Source: Vreelandella subglaciescola
Lineage (GTDB): Bacteria; Pseudomonadota; Gammaproteobacteria; Pseudomonadales; Halomonadaceae
Assembly: GCF_900142895.1 (NCBI RefSeq)
Contig: NZ_LT670847.1
Span: 2,418,001-2,482,000, forward strand
Length of the DNA stretch: 64,000 bases
Direction: 5' to 3'
The translations under genes and the position numbers were made by a program. A model generated the notes under the pieces. The model had not been told where the DNA came from. It made no database searches and was given only the letters and a program-made list of their open reading frames with translations. Shown in pieces: positions 39,271-50,235 of this stretch; position 1 is the first letter of the stretch; the number at the start of each line of letters is the position of its first letter.

Positions 39271-40743
39271 TCAGTTAAGCGGCGGTACCAGATCAAACGG
39301 CAGCAGCGAATCGCCCGGTGGCTCGTTTGTGTCCAGCTGAAAAAACTGCTGACGACTGCGTTCGACGTATTTGAGCATCTCATAGTAGCGGCGGATGTTG
39401 CGCACATAGATCACCGGCTCGCCGCCGCGCGCGTAACCGTAGCGGGTTTTTTCGTGCCATTCGCTCTGCTGCAAAAGCGGCAGCGCGCGGCGCACGTCGC
39501 GCCAGCTGTCAGGGTCGCCGTCGCGCATCCGGACAATATCGCGGGCGTCGTAAAGGTGCCCAAGGCCCACGTTATAGGAAGCAAGCGCCATAAACAGGCG
39601 GTCGCTGCCGGTAATGCTCTCGGGCAGGCGCTCCTCAAGGTTGCGCAGGTAGCGGGAGCCGCCGTCGATGCTTTGCGCGGGGTTGCGGCGGTTGGTGACG
39701 CCCACTTCTTTGGCCGTGGGTAAGGTCAGCATCATCAGCCCGCGTACCCCGGTGGGCGACACGGCTGCGGGGTCCCAGTGCGATTCCTGATAGCCCACTG
39801 CGGCCAGCAGCTGCCAGTCAAAGCCGGTCTGGCGTGCGGCTTCCTGAAAAAGCGGCGTATAGCGTGGCAGCCGCGAATCCAGCTGCGTTAGAAACGTGCG
39901 CGTGCCGACGTATTCCAGATAATCATCGTGACCGAAATAGCGCTCCTCCAGCCGGGCCAGTTCGCCGCTTTCCTGCAGGCCGCGGAGAAAGCGGTTGGCC
40001 TGCTGTAAAAAGCCGAGGCTTTGTCGGGCGGGCACCGCCCAGGCCATCGAGCTGGGTTTGCCTAATAGAAACCCGCGCTCGACGTTTTTGAAAAACAGCC
40101 GGTTGACGCGAAATTGGTGCGCGAAGATGACCGCCGCATCCAGGCTGTCGTTTTCCACCTGTGCCAGCAGGTCAGCGACTTCGAGCTCGCCGGACTCTTT
40201 CCAGCCAAGCTCGGGGTAGGTTTTTTGCAGCTCGCGCAGGCTGGCCGCCGTGCCGGCATCTTCGGCACCGCGCAGGGTGCCTATCTCAAGCCCTGCCAGG
40301 TCCTCCGGGCCGTTGATGCCGTTGAGCCCGCGGCGATACACCAGCAGCGGCTGCATCTCAAGGATCGGGCGGGTAAAGCTGATGCCGGGGGTGTCCGGCG
40401 TGAGGACCAGCCCCGCCGCGCCCAGATCGCCGCGCTCACGCACGGCGGGCAGTACGCTGTCCAGATGATGGTCGGCCTCGAGGTTGAGGCTAACGCCGAG
40501 GTGGTCGGCAAAGCGGCGCAGCAGTTCGTATTCAAACCCGGTGGGGCCGCGCCGCCCCTGATAATAGATCGTGGGTGAAGAACGCGTATGCACGGTCAAA
40601 AAGCCGCGCTGCTGTATGGTGCTCAGCTGCGCGCCCGGGGGCACCAGAGAAAACGTCGGCAGCATCACCAGCAGCGCAACGGCCACGCAGGCGAAAAAGC
40701 CGCCGGCGCGGGCGGAAAAATGTGGGCGAACCAGCGTCAGCAT
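39271..40743 (-). CDS. mltF: Membrane-bound lytic murein transglycosylase F
   Basis: Cleaves peptidoglycan glycan strands. Predicted 490 residues: N-terminal signal/anchor, a periplasmic solute-binding-protein-like domain (about 45-270, GFLTVHTRSSPTIYYQGRRG, GFEYELLRRFADHLGVSL), then an SLT lysozyme-like domain with the catalytic Glu in GYQESHWDPAAVSPTGVRG. The regulatory SBP domain in relatives binds muropeptides. It is divergent from purL and precedes the CHASE-GGDEF cyclase. Confidence 0.95.
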   Translation of the reverse strand: MLTLVRPHFSARAGGFFACVAVALLVMLPTFSLVPPGAQLSTIQQRGFLTVHTRSSPTIYYQGRRGPTGFEYELLRRFADHLGVSLNLEADHHLDSVLPAVRERGDLGAAGLVLTPDTPGISFTRPILEMQPLLVYRRGLNGINGPEDLAGLEIGTLRGAEDAGTAASLRELQKTYPELGWKESGELEVADLLAQVENDSLDAAVIFAHQFRVNRLFFKNVERGFLLGKPSSMAWAVPARQSLGFLQQANRFLRGLQESGELARLEERYFGHDDYLEYVGTRTFLTQLDSRLPRYTPLFQEAARQTGFDWQLLAAVGYQESHWDPAAVSPTGVRGLMMLTLPTAKEVGVTNRRNPAQSIDGGSRYLRNLEERLPESITGSDRLFMALASYNVGLGHLYDARDIVRMRDGDPDSWRDVRRALPLLQQSEWHEKTRYGYARGGEPVIYVRNIRRYYEMLKYVERSRQQFFQLDTNEPPGDSLLPFDLVPPLN

Positions 40744-40897
40744 GGGGCGTTGTGGGCATTAAGCATGGCCTAACGATACTCAGCTGCGGGCGAGCTGTCA
40801 TCCGGCTGATTTCGTGTGGCCGGCGCTTTCCCGTATCATGGCGGAAATTGCCGCGTTGCGGCCTGCTCGAATTTCCCTGCTCTAGAGGCTTCTGGAT

Positions 40898-43800
40898 ATG
40901 CTCGAACTGCGAGGCGCTCCCGCCCTTTCTGCCTTCCGCCATGCGCGTCTGTTAGAGGTGCTGCGTGAGCATGTTGCCGAGGTCAAGACGCTGACCGCCG
41001 ACTACGTTCACTTTGTCGACGTGCACGTTAATGACTCGCGCGAGGCGCTGACGCCCGCGGCTCACGAGCGCCTCGCGTCGCTGCTGGACTATGGCAATCA
41101 GGCCGCAGAGACAGCGGCCGCGCCGGAAGGTGCCCAGCGCTTTCTGGTGGTGCCGCGTCTGGGCACCCAGTCGCCGTGGTCGTCCAAGGCGACCGATATC
41201 GCCCACGGCTGCGGGCTGGCCGACGTGGCGCGCATTGAGCGCGGCGTCGACTACCGCGTGACGTTCAGCTCGCCGCCGGATGAAGACGCGTTCAATACGC
41301 TGACCGCGCTGCTGCACGACCGCATGGTGGAAACCGTGCTGTTTGATGCCTCGGACGCCGTCAAGCTGTTTACCCGTCGCGAGCCGGCATCGCTGGCCAG
41401 CGTAGACGTGCTCGGCGGCGGCCGCGAGGCGCTGGCAACGGCCAACCGCGAGCTGGGGCTGGCGCTTGCCGACGACGAAGTGGACTACCTGGTGGACGCG
41501 TTTGGCGAACTCGAGCGCAACCCCACCGACGTCGAGCTGATGATGTTTGCCCAGGCCAACTCCGAGCATTGCCGGCACAAGATCTTCAACGCCGACTGGA
41601 CCATCGACGGCGTGGCGCAGCCGCACACGCTGTTCAAGATGATCAAGAACACCTTTGCCAGCTCGCCGGATAACGTCCTCTCGGCCTATAGCGACAACGC
41701 CGCGGTCATCAAGGGCTCCCAGGCAGGGCGCTTTTTCCCCACGCCGCTGACCGGTGCCGGCGATGAAACCGCGCGCTACGCCGCGCATCAGGAACCCATC
41801 CACATCCTGATGAAGGTGGAAACCCACAATCACCCCACGGCCATTGCGCCGTATCCCGGGGCGGCCACCGGCGCCGGCGGCGAGATTCGCGATGAAGGCG
41901 CCACCGGCATTGGCGGCAAGCCCAAGGCGGGGCTGTCGGGTTTCAGCGTCTCCAACCTGCGCATTCCCGAATTTGTTCAGCCGTGGGAAACCTTTGACTA
42001 CGGCAAGCCCGAGCGCATGCAGTCGGCACTGCAGATCATGCTCGACGGCCCCATCGGCGGCGCGGCGTTCAACAACGAGTTTGGCCGGCCCAATCTGACC
42101 GGCTATTTCCGTACCTACGAGCAGGACGTGCTCAGCGACGACGGCATCGAGCGGCGCGGGTTCCACAAGCCGATCATGCTTGCCGGCGGCTACGGCAACA
42201 TCCGCGCCCACCACGTGCAAAAGGGCGAAATCCCCGTCGGCGGCAAGCTCATCGTCATGGGCGGGCCGGCCATGCTGATCGGTTTGGGCGGCGGTGCGGC
42301 CTCGAGCATGGCGTCGGGTCTTTCCAGCGCCGATCTGGACTTTGCCTCGGTGCAGCGCGAAAACCCCGAAATTGAACGCCGCGCCCAGGAAGTGCTCGAC
42401 CGCTGCTGGGCGCTGGGCGATCAAAACCCCCTGCGCTTTCTTCACGACGTGGGCGCCGGCGGGCTGTCCAACGCCTTGCCCGAGCTGGTGAAAGACGCCG
42501 GCCGCGGCGGGCGCTTTGCGCTGCGCGACGTGCCCAATGCCGAGCCGGGCATGAGCCCGCTGGAAATCTGGTGCAACGAGTCGCAGGAGCGCTACGTGCT
42601 TGCGGTCGCCGCCGAAGACCTGGACACCTTCGAGGCGCTGTGTCGGCGCGAACGCTGCCCCTACGCCGTGGTCGGCGAGGCGCTGGAAGAGCATCACCTT
42701 GAGGTCAGCGATGGCCACTTTGACAGCCGGCCGATCGACCTGCCGATGAGCGTGCTGTTTGGCAAGCCGCCGAAGATGCAGCGCGAATTCAACCGCCACA
42801 CGCCGTCGCTGTCGGGCATGATGCTCGATAACCTCGACCTGCGCGAAGCGCTCGATCGCGTGCTGCGCCTGCCGGCGGTGGCCTCCAAAAGCTTTTTGAT
42901 CACCATTGGCGACCGCTCGATCACCGGCCAGGTGGCCCGTGACCAGATGGTCGGCCCGTGGCAGGTGCCGGTGGCCGACGCCGCCGTGACCACGGCGAGC
43001 TTTGACACCCACGCCGGTGAAGCCATGGCCGTGGGCGAGCGCCCGCCGGTGGCGCTGATTGACCCCGCCGCCAGCGCACGACTGGCCGTGGCCGAAGCGA
43101 TTACCAACCTGGCCTGCGCGCCGATTGCCCGGCTGTCTGACATCAAGCTGTCGGCCAACTGGATGAGCGCTGCCGACTACCCGGGCGAAAATCAGGCGCT
43201 TTACGATGCCGTTCATGCCGTGGGCCTGGAGCTGTGCCCGGCGCTGGGGATCGCCATTCCCGTGGGCAAGGACTCGATGTCCATGCGCACCGCCTGGCAG
43301 GAAACCGATGATAACGGCGAGACCCGCGACAAAAGCGTGACCTCGCCGCTGTCGCTGGCGATCACGGGCTTTGCGCCGGTGACCGACGCGCTGGCCACGC
43401 TGACCCCGCAGATCAACCTCGATCAGGACGAATCCGACCTGATCCTTATCGACCTGGGCGACGGGCAAAACCGCCTCGGCGGCTCGGCGCTGGCGCAGGT
43501 ATACGGCCAGCTGGGCAACGACTGTCCCGACGTTGACGACGCCGAAGACATCAAGGCGTTTTTCGAGGTGATTCAGGGGCTCAACCGCGACGGCAAGCTG
43601 CTGGCCTACCACGACCGCAGCGACGGCGGGCTGATCGTCACGCTGCTGGAAATGGCCTTTGCCGCCCACGCCGGGCTCGAGATCAAACTCGACTGGCTGG
43701 TCGATCAGCCGGTCGACGCGGTCAACGCGCTGTTTACCGAAGAGCTCGGCGCGGTGATTCAGGTCAGCCGCGAGCACACCGCCGAAGTGCTGACCCAGTT

Positions 43801-44854
43801 CGCCATGGCCGGGATTGAAACCTGCGGCGTTATCGCCCGTCCGCGCTACGACGATCAGGTGCGGGTCACGCTGTTTGAAGAGCCGCTGCTGGAAACCACC
43901 CGCCAGCGCACCCAGCGCACCTGGGCCGAAACCAGCTACCGCCTGCAGGCGCTGCGCGATAACCCCGAGTGCGCCAAGAACGAGTTTGATAACCTGCTCG
44001 ACGCCCGCGATCCGGGGCTGTCCGCCGCGCCGTCGTTCGACGTCGACGAAGACATTACCGCGCCGTTTATCAACCTCGCCAAGCCCGCCGTGGCGGTGCT
44101 GCGCGAGCAGGGCGTCAACGGTCAGGTAGAAATGGCCTGGGCCTTTGACAAGGCCGGCTTTGACGCCGTTGACGTGCATATGAGCGATATTCTTGAAGGC
44201 CGTGTGACACTTGATGAGTTCAAGGGGCTGGCGGCCTGCGGCGGCTTCTCTTACGGCGACGTGCTGGGCGCCGGCGGTGGCTGGGCGAAGTCGATTCTGT
44301 TCAATTCGCGCGCCCACGAGCAGTTTGCCGATTTCTTCCAGCGCGACGACACCTTTTCACTGGGGGTGTGCAACGGCTGCCAGATGCTCTCGCAGCTGAA
44401 AACGCTGATTCCCGGCGCGGAAAGCTGGCCGGGCTTTGTGCGCAATGAATCCGAGCAGTTTGAAGCTCGGGTGGCCATGGTGCGGGTCGAAGACACGTCA
44501 TCCATACTGCTCAACGGCATGGAAGGTTCCATGCTTCCCATTGCCGTGGCTCACGGCGAAGGCCGCGCGCAGTTTGACGACAGCGCGCACCTGCGTCAGA
44601 TGCAGTCCGGCGGGCAAATTGCGCTGCGCTACGTCGACCACTACGGGCAGGTCACCACGCGCTATCCGGCCAACCCCAACGGCTCGGCCTCGGGCGTGAC
44701 GGGCCTGACCACGCCGGACGGGCGCGCCACCATCATGATGCCGCACCCCGAACGCGTGGCACGCGCCATCACCAACTCCTGGCGCCCGCCGGAATGGCGC
44801 GAAGACGGCGCCTGGCTGCGGATGTTCCGCAATGCTCGAGTGTGGTTGGGCTAA
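40898..44854 (+). CDS. purL: Phosphoribosylformylglycinamidine synthase PurL (large form)
   Basis: Fourth step of purine synthesis: FGAR plus glutamine and ATP give FGAM. Predicted 1318 residues, the single-chain form of gammaproteobacteria. N-terminal region, linker, two AIR-synthase-like halves ([62 protein letters not shown]) and a C-terminal glutaminase with nucleophile Cys1158 (GVCNGCQML) and MPHPER. A strong terminator follows. Confidence 0.97.
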   Translation: MLELRGAPALSAFRHARLLEVLREHVAEVKTLTADYVHFVDVHVNDSREALTPAAHERLASLLDYGNQAAETAAAPEGAQRFLVVPRLGTQSPWSSKATDIAHGCGLADVARIERGVDYRVTFSSPPDEDAFNTLTALLHDRMVETVLFDASDAVKLFTRREPASLASVDVLGGGREALATANRELGLALADDEVDYLVDAFGELERNPTDVELMMFAQANSEHCRHKIFNADWTIDGVAQPHTLFKMIKNTFASSPDNVLSAYSDNAAVIKGSQAGRFFPTPLTGAGDETARYAAHQEPIHILMKVETHNHPTAIAPYPGAATGAGGEIRDEGATGIGGKPKAGLSGFSVSNLRIPEFVQPWETFDYGKPERMQSALQIMLDGPIGGAAFNNEFGRPNLTGYFRTYEQDVLSDDGIERRGFHKPIMLAGGYGNIRAHHVQKGEIPVGGKLIVMGGPAMLIGLGGGAASSMASGLSSADLDFASVQRENPEIERRAQEVLDRCWALGDQNPLRFLHDVGAGGLSNALPELVKDAGRGGRFALRDVPNAEPGMSPLEIWCNESQERYVLAVAAEDLDTFEALCRRERCPYAVVGEALEEHHLEVSDGHFDSRPIDLPMSVLFGKPPKMQREFNRHTPSLSGMMLDNLDLREALDRVLRLPAVASKSFLITIGDRSITGQVARDQMVGPWQVPVADAAVTTASFDTHAGEAMAVGERPPVALIDPAASARLAVAEAITNLACAPIARLSDIKLSANWMSAADYPGENQALYDAVHAVGLELCPALGIAIPVGKDSMSMRTAWQETDDNGETRDKSVTSPLSLAITGFAPVTDALATLTPQINLDQDESDLILIDLGDGQNRLGGSALAQVYGQLGNDCPDVDDAEDIKAFFEVIQGLNRDGKLLAYHDRSDGGLIVTLLEMAFAAHAGLEIKLDWLVDQPVDAVNALFTEELGAVIQVSREHTAEVLTQFAMAGIETCGVIARPRYDDQVRVTLFEEPLLETTRQRTQRTWAETSYRLQALRDNPECAKNEFDNLLDARDPGLSAAPSFDVDEDITAPFINLAKPAVAVLREQGVNGQVEMAWAFDKAGFDAVDVHMSDILEGRVTLDEFKGLAACGGFSYGDVLGAGGGWAKSILFNSRAHEQFADFFQRDDTFSLGVCNGCQMLSQLKTLIPGAESWPGFVRNESEQFEARVAMVRVEDTSSILLNGMEGSMLPIAVAHGEGRAQFDDSAHLRQMQSGGQIALRYVDHYGQVTTRYPANPNGSASGVTGLTTPDGRATIMMPHPERVARAITNSWRPPEWREDGAWLRMFRNARVWLG

Positions 44855-44885
44855 GCCTCTGGCCGCAAGCCAACGTTGAAGCGTA

Positions 44886-44922
44886 AAAAGCGCCCGCCTA
44901 TATTGGCGGGCGCTTTTTTTTT
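44886..44922 (+). terminator. Rho-independent terminator after purL
   Basis: AAAGCGCCCGCC-TATAT-TGGCGGGCGCTTT followed by more T: a 12-bp stem with a nine-T tail. Confidence 0.93.
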
Positions 44923-44988
44923 GTGTCAGGGCTGCCCAGACTCTTTCTCTGTCATTACCCCAAACCCCGGCAGTCCTTCGGCCTGCTT

Positions 44989-45067
44989 TCGCCCGGCAGA
45001 GCCAGCCTCCTACACAACCTGAGTGTTGCCCGTGCCGTTGTAAGAGGGCGGCTCTGCCGCGCGATGG
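44989..45067. repeat. Inverted pair of REP-like elements (REPIN-like)
   Basis: On the plus strand from 45040, GTAAGAGG is followed by the hairpin GCGGC-TCT-GCCGC and GCGATGG. On the minus strand from 45013, GTAGGAGG is followed by CTGGC-TCT-GCCGG and GCGAAAG. The two copies face each other across 26 bp. The layout (GTAGGAG head, short stem-loop, GCGA tail) closely resembles pseudomonad REP sequences. No other copy was recognised in the window. Confidence 0.6.
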
Positions 45068-45093
45068 CATATTCCTAATTGATTGTAGATCGG

Positions 45094-46101
45094 CTATCGC
45101 TCATCCGGCCCGTAAATCATGTCGATAAGCTCGGCGCGGTCGACCTCGCCGAAGTAGGGGTAGAGGTCAAAGCCTTCCAGCGCGGCTTCAATATCGTCCT
45201 TGTCGTAGCGCACGCCGGTCAGGGCATCCTCGAGATCGCTGACCGGGTGCTGGCCAAAAAAGTCGCCGTAAATCTTGACGTTTTCGATGGCGCCGCCTTT
45301 TTCCACCTTGAGGCGAAAATCGATAATCCCCGCGGTAAAGTGCCGGGTGCGCTGGATATCAAACGCCGGCGAGCGGCCGTAGTTCCACTCCCAGCGGCCG
45401 TACTTCTCGTCCACCAGGGTATTGATACCTTGCCAGTCTTTTTCGCTCAGCCGGTAGGTTTTGCGCTCAGCGCCCTCGGGGTAAATGCCGGCGAGGATTT
45501 TTTCCTTGAACGCTTCGGTCGTTAGCGGCGCGTCGAGAAACTCGGCGATGTTGGCTACCCGCGCCCGGGCGGATTTATGCCCCTTGGACTTGATTTTGGT
45601 CATCTTCACGTCCAGCGCTTTATTCACCTGGCGCAAATCGCAGTCCAGCAGCAGGGTGCCGTGATTGAACATGCGCTTGGTCGAGGAAAACTGGGCGTTG
45701 CCGGAGATTTTTTTATCGCCCACCACGATGTCGTTGCGCCCCTTCATTTCTGCCGCTACGCCCATGGCGTTAAGCACCTTGATGATGGGGGTGGCGAACT
45801 GCTTGAAATTGTTCAGCTTGTCGGTGGAGAAGTCGGTCAGAAAGCTGAAGTTGAGGTTGCCGTGATCGTGATACACCGCGCCGCCGCCGGAAATCCGCCG
45901 CACCACATGAATGCCGTGCTCGTCGATATACGCCTGGTGGATTTCTTCCAGGGTGTTCTGGTTGCGGCCGATGATGATCGACGGCGCGTTGATGTAGAAC
46001 AGCAGGTAGTCCTCGCCGGCGGGCAGGTGGCGAATGCAGTGCTCCTCAATCGCCAGATTGACGTGGGGATCGGTGACGCCTTCGTTGTCGATATAGATCA
46101 T
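45094..46101 (-). CDS. lplA: Lipoate-protein ligase A
   Basis: Attaches free lipoate to E2 and GcvH subunits via lipoyl-AMP. Predicted 335 residues. The RRISGGGAVYHDHGNLNFSF motif (lipoate-binding loop), the GDKKISGNAQ motif with catalytic Lys, and SSTKRMFNHGTLLL are present, plus the C-terminal accessory domain. It is a stand-alone salvage enzyme; no lipA or lipB is adjacent. It ends 27 bp from the REP pair. Confidence 0.94.
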   Translation of the reverse strand: MIYIDNEGVTDPHVNLAIEEHCIRHLPAGEDYLLFYINAPSIIIGRNQNTLEEIHQAYIDEHGIHVVRRISGGGAVYHDHGNLNFSFLTDFSTDKLNNFKQFATPIIKVLNAMGVAAEMKGRNDIVVGDKKISGNAQFSSTKRMFNHGTLLLDCDLRQVNKALDVKMTKIKSKGHKSARARVANIAEFLDAPLTTEAFKEKILAGIYPEGAERKTYRLSEKDWQGINTLVDEKYGRWEWNYGRSPAFDIQRTRHFTAGIIDFRLKVEKGGAIENVKIYGDFFGQHPVSDLEDALTGVRYDKDDIEAALEGFDLYPYFGEVDRAELIDMIYGPDER

Positions 46102-46392
46102 GGGGAGCCCTCAGCGGAATAAAAAACGTTTAGCGTAATGAGAAACCTGCAGCGTGCAATATCATGCCAGCCAATGGCGCCAGTTTAGCATTGCTGCAGG
46201 CTGAGGCCGGCGTTGGATGCCTGTCACACGGGCTTTTGCCTTAGGGTATGACGGTCTTGCGGCTTAATAGCCGGTAGCACTTTTTGCTGAGTAAAAAGGC
46301 ATATAAAAACGCTTGCCCGGGGCAGTGAGCGGGCTTATAAGAAGGCCGCGGCGCCGGCATGTACGCGGGTGCCGGTGTCAGGAGCTTGTATC

Positions 46393-46917
46393 ATGCATGA
46401 AGGACTCAGCCTGTTTTACGTCGGTGCGGTATTGATTTTGAACGGCCTGTGGATGGCCGGCCGCATTGAAGACCGTGAAATTCAGGTGATCAACTACTTT
46501 ACCGGCGGTGTCAGCCTGGCGGTAGCCGCCTATGCGGCCTTTGGCCCAAAAGCCGACGCCATCAGCGTGCGCAACGCCGCGCTGACGCTGCTGTTTGCCT
46601 TTACCTACCTGTGGATCGCCTTTAACCGGCGAAACGGCTGCAACGGTCGTGGGCTGGGGTATTTCTGCCTGTTTGTGGCGCTCACCGCGCTGCCCACGGG
46701 CATCTTGCAGTGGACCCGCGCCGATACCCTGTGGGGCTGGTGGTCTACCGTGAACTGGCTGGCCTGGGCCGTCCTCTGGCTGGGCTTTTATCTGATGCTG
46801 TGCCACTGGCCGCGGATGCAGCCGTGGATGGCCAGGCTCTCTCTGGTGCTGGGCGTGTTCACCGGCTGGGTGCCGGGCTATCTGCTGCTCAACGGCCTGC
46901 TGCCGCTGGGCGCTTGA
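46393..46917 (+). CDS. AmiS/UreI-family channel
   Basis: Predicted 174 residues with about six hydrophobic segments. LFYVGAVLILNGLWMAGRIE, NYFTGGVSLAVAAYAAFGP (across segment 2), LLFAFTYLWIAFNR and VNWLAWAVLWLGFYL match the family that includes the Helicobacter urea channel UreI and Pseudomonas AmiS (urea or short amides). AGGAG lies eight bases before the ATG at 46393. No urease or amidase gene is near, so the substrate is open. The 290 bp upstream hold no gene; an AT-rich GCATATAAAAA around 46300 may be its promoter. Confidence 0.88.
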   Translation: MHEGLSLFYVGAVLILNGLWMAGRIEDREIQVINYFTGGVSLAVAAYAAFGPKADAISVRNAALTLLFAFTYLWIAFNRRNGCNGRGLGYFCLFVALTALPTGILQWTRADTLWGWWSTVNWLAWAVLWLGFYLMLCHWPRMQPWMARLSLVLGVFTGWVPGYLLLNGLLPLGA

Positions 46918-46962
46918 CGGCCGGCTGGCACCGGCTGGCCGGGCAGCGGTATCCTATGCGAC

Positions 46963-48765
46963 ATGACTGCTGCCCGAACGCCCCCTGTCCCGCACGGTAA
47001 TACCGCCGCTAACGCCGCCATCCTGCGCCCTTACCAGCGCGAAGCGGTGTCACGCGTGGTGACGCATTTTCGTACCACCAGCGAGCCCGCGGTGGTGGTG
47101 CTGCCCACCGGCAGCGGAAAATCCTTGGTGATTGCCGAACTGGCACGCCTCGCCCGCGGCCGCGTGCTGGTGCTGGCCCACGTGCGTGAGCTGGTGGAGC
47201 AAAACCACGCCAAGTATCAGGCCTACGGCCTCACCGCGGATATTTTCAGTGCCGGCCTCAAGCGCAAAGAGGCCGGCCGGCAGGTGGTGTTTGGCTCGGT
47301 GCAGTCGGTGGTGCGCAGCCCCGAGCGCTTTCGTGATGCCAACTTCACCCTGCTGGTGATCGACGAATGCCACCGCGTCTCGCCCGATGAAAACGCCAGC
47401 TATCGTCAGGTCATCGATCATTTGCGCGTGCAGAACCCGGCGCTCAAGATTCTCGGGCTGACCGCCACGCCGTATCGGCTGGGGCAGGGGTTTATTTATC
47501 ACCGCCACTACCACGGCATGGTGCGCGGCGATGACGCCTGCTTTTTCTGCGACTGCGTGTTCGAGCAGCCGCTGCGGCTGATGGTCAAGCAGGGCTATCT
47601 GGCAGCACCCGAGCGGCGCGACATGGCGGTGGAACGCTACGACTTTGCCGCGCTGGCGCCCACCGACAGCGGCTATTTCAGCGACGATGCGCTCAACCGC
47701 GTGGTGGCGGCCAATCGGGCTACGCCGGGCATCGTTGCTGATATTATCGAGCAGGCGCAGACGCGGCAGGGCGTGATGGTTTTTGCCGCCACCGTGGCCC
47801 ACGCCGAAGAGGTCCTCGGCTACCTGCCGGCCAACGAAGCGGCGCTGATTACCGGCGCTACCGAAGCCGATGAACGCGCCGAGCGAATCGGCGCGTTCAA
47901 GGCGCGTGAGATAAAATACCTGGTCAACGTCGCGGTGCTGACCACCGGCTTTGATGCGCCCCATGTGGACGTGATCGCGATTCTGCGTCCGACAGAATCC
48001 GCCAGCCTGTACCAGCAGATTATCGGCCGCGGGCTGCGCTTGTCGCCGGGCAAAGACGACTGTTTGATTCTCGACTACGCCGGCAACCCCTGGGACGTCT
48101 ACGCGCCCGAAGTCGGCGAGCCGCGCCCGGCAAGCGATAGCGAGCCGGTGCAGGTCATCTGCCCCGAGTGCGAGCACGCCAACCTGTTTTGGGGCAAGTA
48201 CGACGGCGAGCTGCTCATCGAGCACTACGGCCGGCGCTGCCACGGGCTGGTGGAAGACGCCGGTAAACAGCGACAGTGCAGCTTTCGTTTTCGCTTCAAG
48301 GTGTGCGACGGCTGCGGCGCAGAAAACGACATTGCCGCGCGCCACTGCAACGGCTGCAACACGCTGCTGGTCGACGCCGATGACAAGCTCAAGGACGCGC
48401 TCAAGCTCAAGGATGCCCGGGTGCTGCGCGTCAGCGGCATGCAGCTTGAGGCAACTCCCAACGGTCGTGGATTGCCGCGGCTGAAAGTGACCTACCACGA
48501 TGAAGACGGCGCCACGCTCGCCGAATGGTTCGCGCTTGAAACTGCCGCCCAGCGGCGCGCCTTTGACGCCGTGTTTTTGCGCCGCCACCTGCGCGCGCCG
48601 GGCATCCCGTGGCAGCCGGCAACGCCCGCTGAGGTAGTCGCCGGGCGCGAGCGCCTGCGCTCCCCCGATTTTGTCGTGGGGCGTCAAATCGGGCGGCACT
48701 TCAAGGTCCATGAAAAGCTGTTTGATTACGCCGGGCGCTATCGCCGGGCCGCCGATGCCGGATAG
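46963..48765 (+). CDS. radD: RadD-type DEAD/DEAH helicase (YejH)
   Basis: Superfamily 2 ATPase that in E. coli promotes RecA-dependent recombination and repair. Predicted 600 residues. Walker [21 protein letters not shown] box [21 protein letters not shown], and [12 protein letters not shown] with [14 protein letters not shown] are visible. Cysteine clusters follow at about 405 and 445 ([23 protein letters not shown]), a zinc-binding region typical of RadD. It lies 45 bp after the UreI-like gene; the ISL3 element begins 41 bp beyond its stop. Confidence 0.93.
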   Translation: MTAARTPPVPHGNTAANAAILRPYQREAVSRVVTHFRTTSEPAVVVLPTGSGKSLVIAELARLARGRVLVLAHVRELVEQNHAKYQAYGLTADIFSAGLKRKEAGRQVVFGSVQSVVRSPERFRDANFTLLVIDECHRVSPDENASYRQVIDHLRVQNPALKILGLTATPYRLGQGFIYHRHYHGMVRGDDACFFCDCVFEQPLRLMVKQGYLAAPERRDMAVERYDFAALAPTDSGYFSDDALNRVVAANRATPGIVADIIEQAQTRQGVMVFAATVAHAEEVLGYLPANEAALITGATEADERAERIGAFKAREIKYLVNVAVLTTGFDAPHVDVIAILRPTESASLYQQIIGRGLRLSPGKDDCLILDYAGNPWDVYAPEVGEPRPASDSEPVQVICPECEHANLFWGKYDGELLIEHYGRRCHGLVEDAGKQRQCSFRFRFKVCDGCGAENDIAARHCNGCNTLLVDADDKLKDALKLKDARVLRVSGMQLEATPNGRGLPRLKVTYHDEDGATLAEWFALETAAQRRAFDAVFLRRHLRAPGIPWQPATPAEVVAGRERLRSPDFVVGRQIGRHFKVHEKLFDYAGRYRRAADAG

Positions 48766-48797
48766 CCGCCCGGAGGCGATTTGCTGGTAATATGCCG

Positions 48798-48805
48798 TTA
48801 AATAT
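48798..48805. repeat. Target site duplication TTAAATAT (left)
   Basis: The 8-bp word TTAAATAT occurs immediately left of the ISL3-type element and again at 50155-50162. Eight-base duplications are the rule for ISL3 elements. Confidence 0.92.
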
Positions 48806-50154
48806 GGCTCTTCGTCGTTAGGTGTGGAATTCGCCCCCTAAATTAGGCCAAAATATGGCCTCCACAACGACAGGAAATATGACATGGATGGCACTAAGAT
48901 TCTGACCCTCGGCCTGGGCCTTGAAGCGCCCTGGATTCTCAAGGAGCAGCACCTGGATACCGCCGTGTCACCTCACCGCTTGAACCTCACCGTCGAGGCA
49001 GAACGTGGCAGCCTTTACCCTTGCCCCGAGTGTGGTGACGCTTGCCCGGCGCATGATTTTGCCGACAAGACCTGGCGGCACCTGAACTTCTTTCAACATC
49101 ACTGCTATCTGCATGCGCGAGTGCCGCGCACCAAGTGCCCCACGCACGGCATTAAGCGGATCGAGGTCCCCTGGGCCCGCCCCGGTAGCGATTTCACCCT
49201 GTTGTTTGAGCAGGCCGCCATGGCTCTGGTCAGGGAGATGCCGGTGCTCGCCGCCGCTCGCCTGATAGAGATCACCGACAAGCGGTTATGGCGTATCGTG
49301 CATCACTATGTCGGGTGCATGCTCGACCAACTTGACCTCTCTCAGGTTAAGGCCGTGGGGCTTGATGAAACCGCCGCCAAGCGCGGCCATCGCTACGTCA
49401 CCGTATTTCTGGATATGCAGCGCAAGAGCGAGCCGGTTGTCTTCGCGATACCCGGCCGTGGCAAGGCCACCGTCAAGGCCTTCAGCGAGTTTTTGGCTGC
49501 ACATCAGGGCGACCCTCAGGCCGTTCAGGAAGTGGTCTGCGATATGTCGCCAGCCTTCCTCAAAGGCGTGGAAGAGCACCTGCCCAAGGCCGAGGTCACC
49601 GTCGACTGGTTTCATATCGTGCAGATCTTCACGCGCGCCCTTGATGACGTCAGAAAGCGTGAGCGGCGCGAGCAGGAACCCCCCAAGCACTTACGCTGGG
49701 CTGTCTTGCGCAATGCCGACGCCGGCAACTTAACGGCTAATCAAATCGCTGCGCTGCAGGAACTGATGGCCGACCAGAGCGCCACGGCCGACGCTTGGAT
49801 CATCAAAGAGAAACTGCGCTGGATTCAGCAGGCACCCACGCTTCGCGGGGCTCGCTGGCGAATCACGCGCTTCCTCAATTTTGCCCGAGAGGCGATCGCT
49901 GGCAAGGGCCTGCTGTCTCCGATGAATAAGGCGCTGAATACCCTGGAACGGCATACCGACCGCGTTATCCGCCGCTGGTTATCGGGCCTGACCAACGCAC
50001 GGTTGGAAGGGATGAATAGCCTGTTTCAAGCGGCCCGATCACGCGCTCGCGGCTACCGAAACGAGAGCACTTTCATCACCATGATCTACCTGATTGGCAG
50101 CCCTGTGGGCAGCATGCTGGATCAGGCCAAATCCACATGAAACGTCGAAGAGCC
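48806..50154 (+). mobile_element. ISL3-type insertion sequence, 1349 bp
   Basis: Ends GGCTCTTCGTCGTT (48806) and, on the other strand, GGCTCTTCGACGTT (50154) form a 14-bp inverted repeat with one mismatch. It is flanked by TTAAATAT on both sides. One intact transposase gene runs left to right. It sits between radD and a diguanylate cyclase without disrupting either frame. Confidence 0.94.
48884..50140 (+). CDS. ISL3-family DDE transposase
   Basis: Predicted 418 residues. An N-terminal zinc-finger-like cluster (YPCPECGDACPAHDF) precedes the catalytic core. Acidic residues are in VGLDETAAKRGHRYV, CDMSPAFLKGVEEHLP followed by TVDWFHIVQ, and the final LEGMNSLFQAARSRARGY. The frame is intact. It ends 14 bp before the IS end. 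Confidence 0.94.
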   Translation: MDGTKILTLGLGLEAPWILKEQHLDTAVSPHRLNLTVEAERGSLYPCPECGDACPAHDFADKTWRHLNFFQHHCYLHARVPRTKCPTHGIKRIEVPWARPGSDFTLLFEQAAMALVREMPVLAAARLIEITDKRLWRIVHHYVGCMLDQLDLSQVKAVGLDETAAKRGHRYVTVFLDMQRKSEPVVFAIPGRGKATVKAFSEFLAAHQGDPQAVQEVVCDMSPAFLKGVEEHLPKAEVTVDWFHIVQIFTRALDDVRKRERREQEPPKHLRWAVLRNADAGNLTANQIAALQELMADQSATADAWIIKEKLRWIQQAPTLRGARWRITRFLNFAREAIAGKGLLSPMNKALNTLERHTDRVIRRWLSGLTNARLEGMNSLFQAARSRARGYRNESTFITMIYLIGSPVGSMLDQAKST

Positions 50155-50235
50155 TTAAATATTCAACCCCAAGGCCGCCACCAGGCAGCATGCGAAGACA
50201 CGCGCAGTGGCCACTTGCCGAACAGCACGGGAGAC

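Noticed and set aside
40952-44317. Open frame of over 1100 codons antisense to purL
   Set aside because: GC-rich genes with strong third-position bias leave long open antisense frames. The translation is low-complexity His/Gln/Arg/Gly-rich and matches no family; purL on the plus strand explains the region fully.
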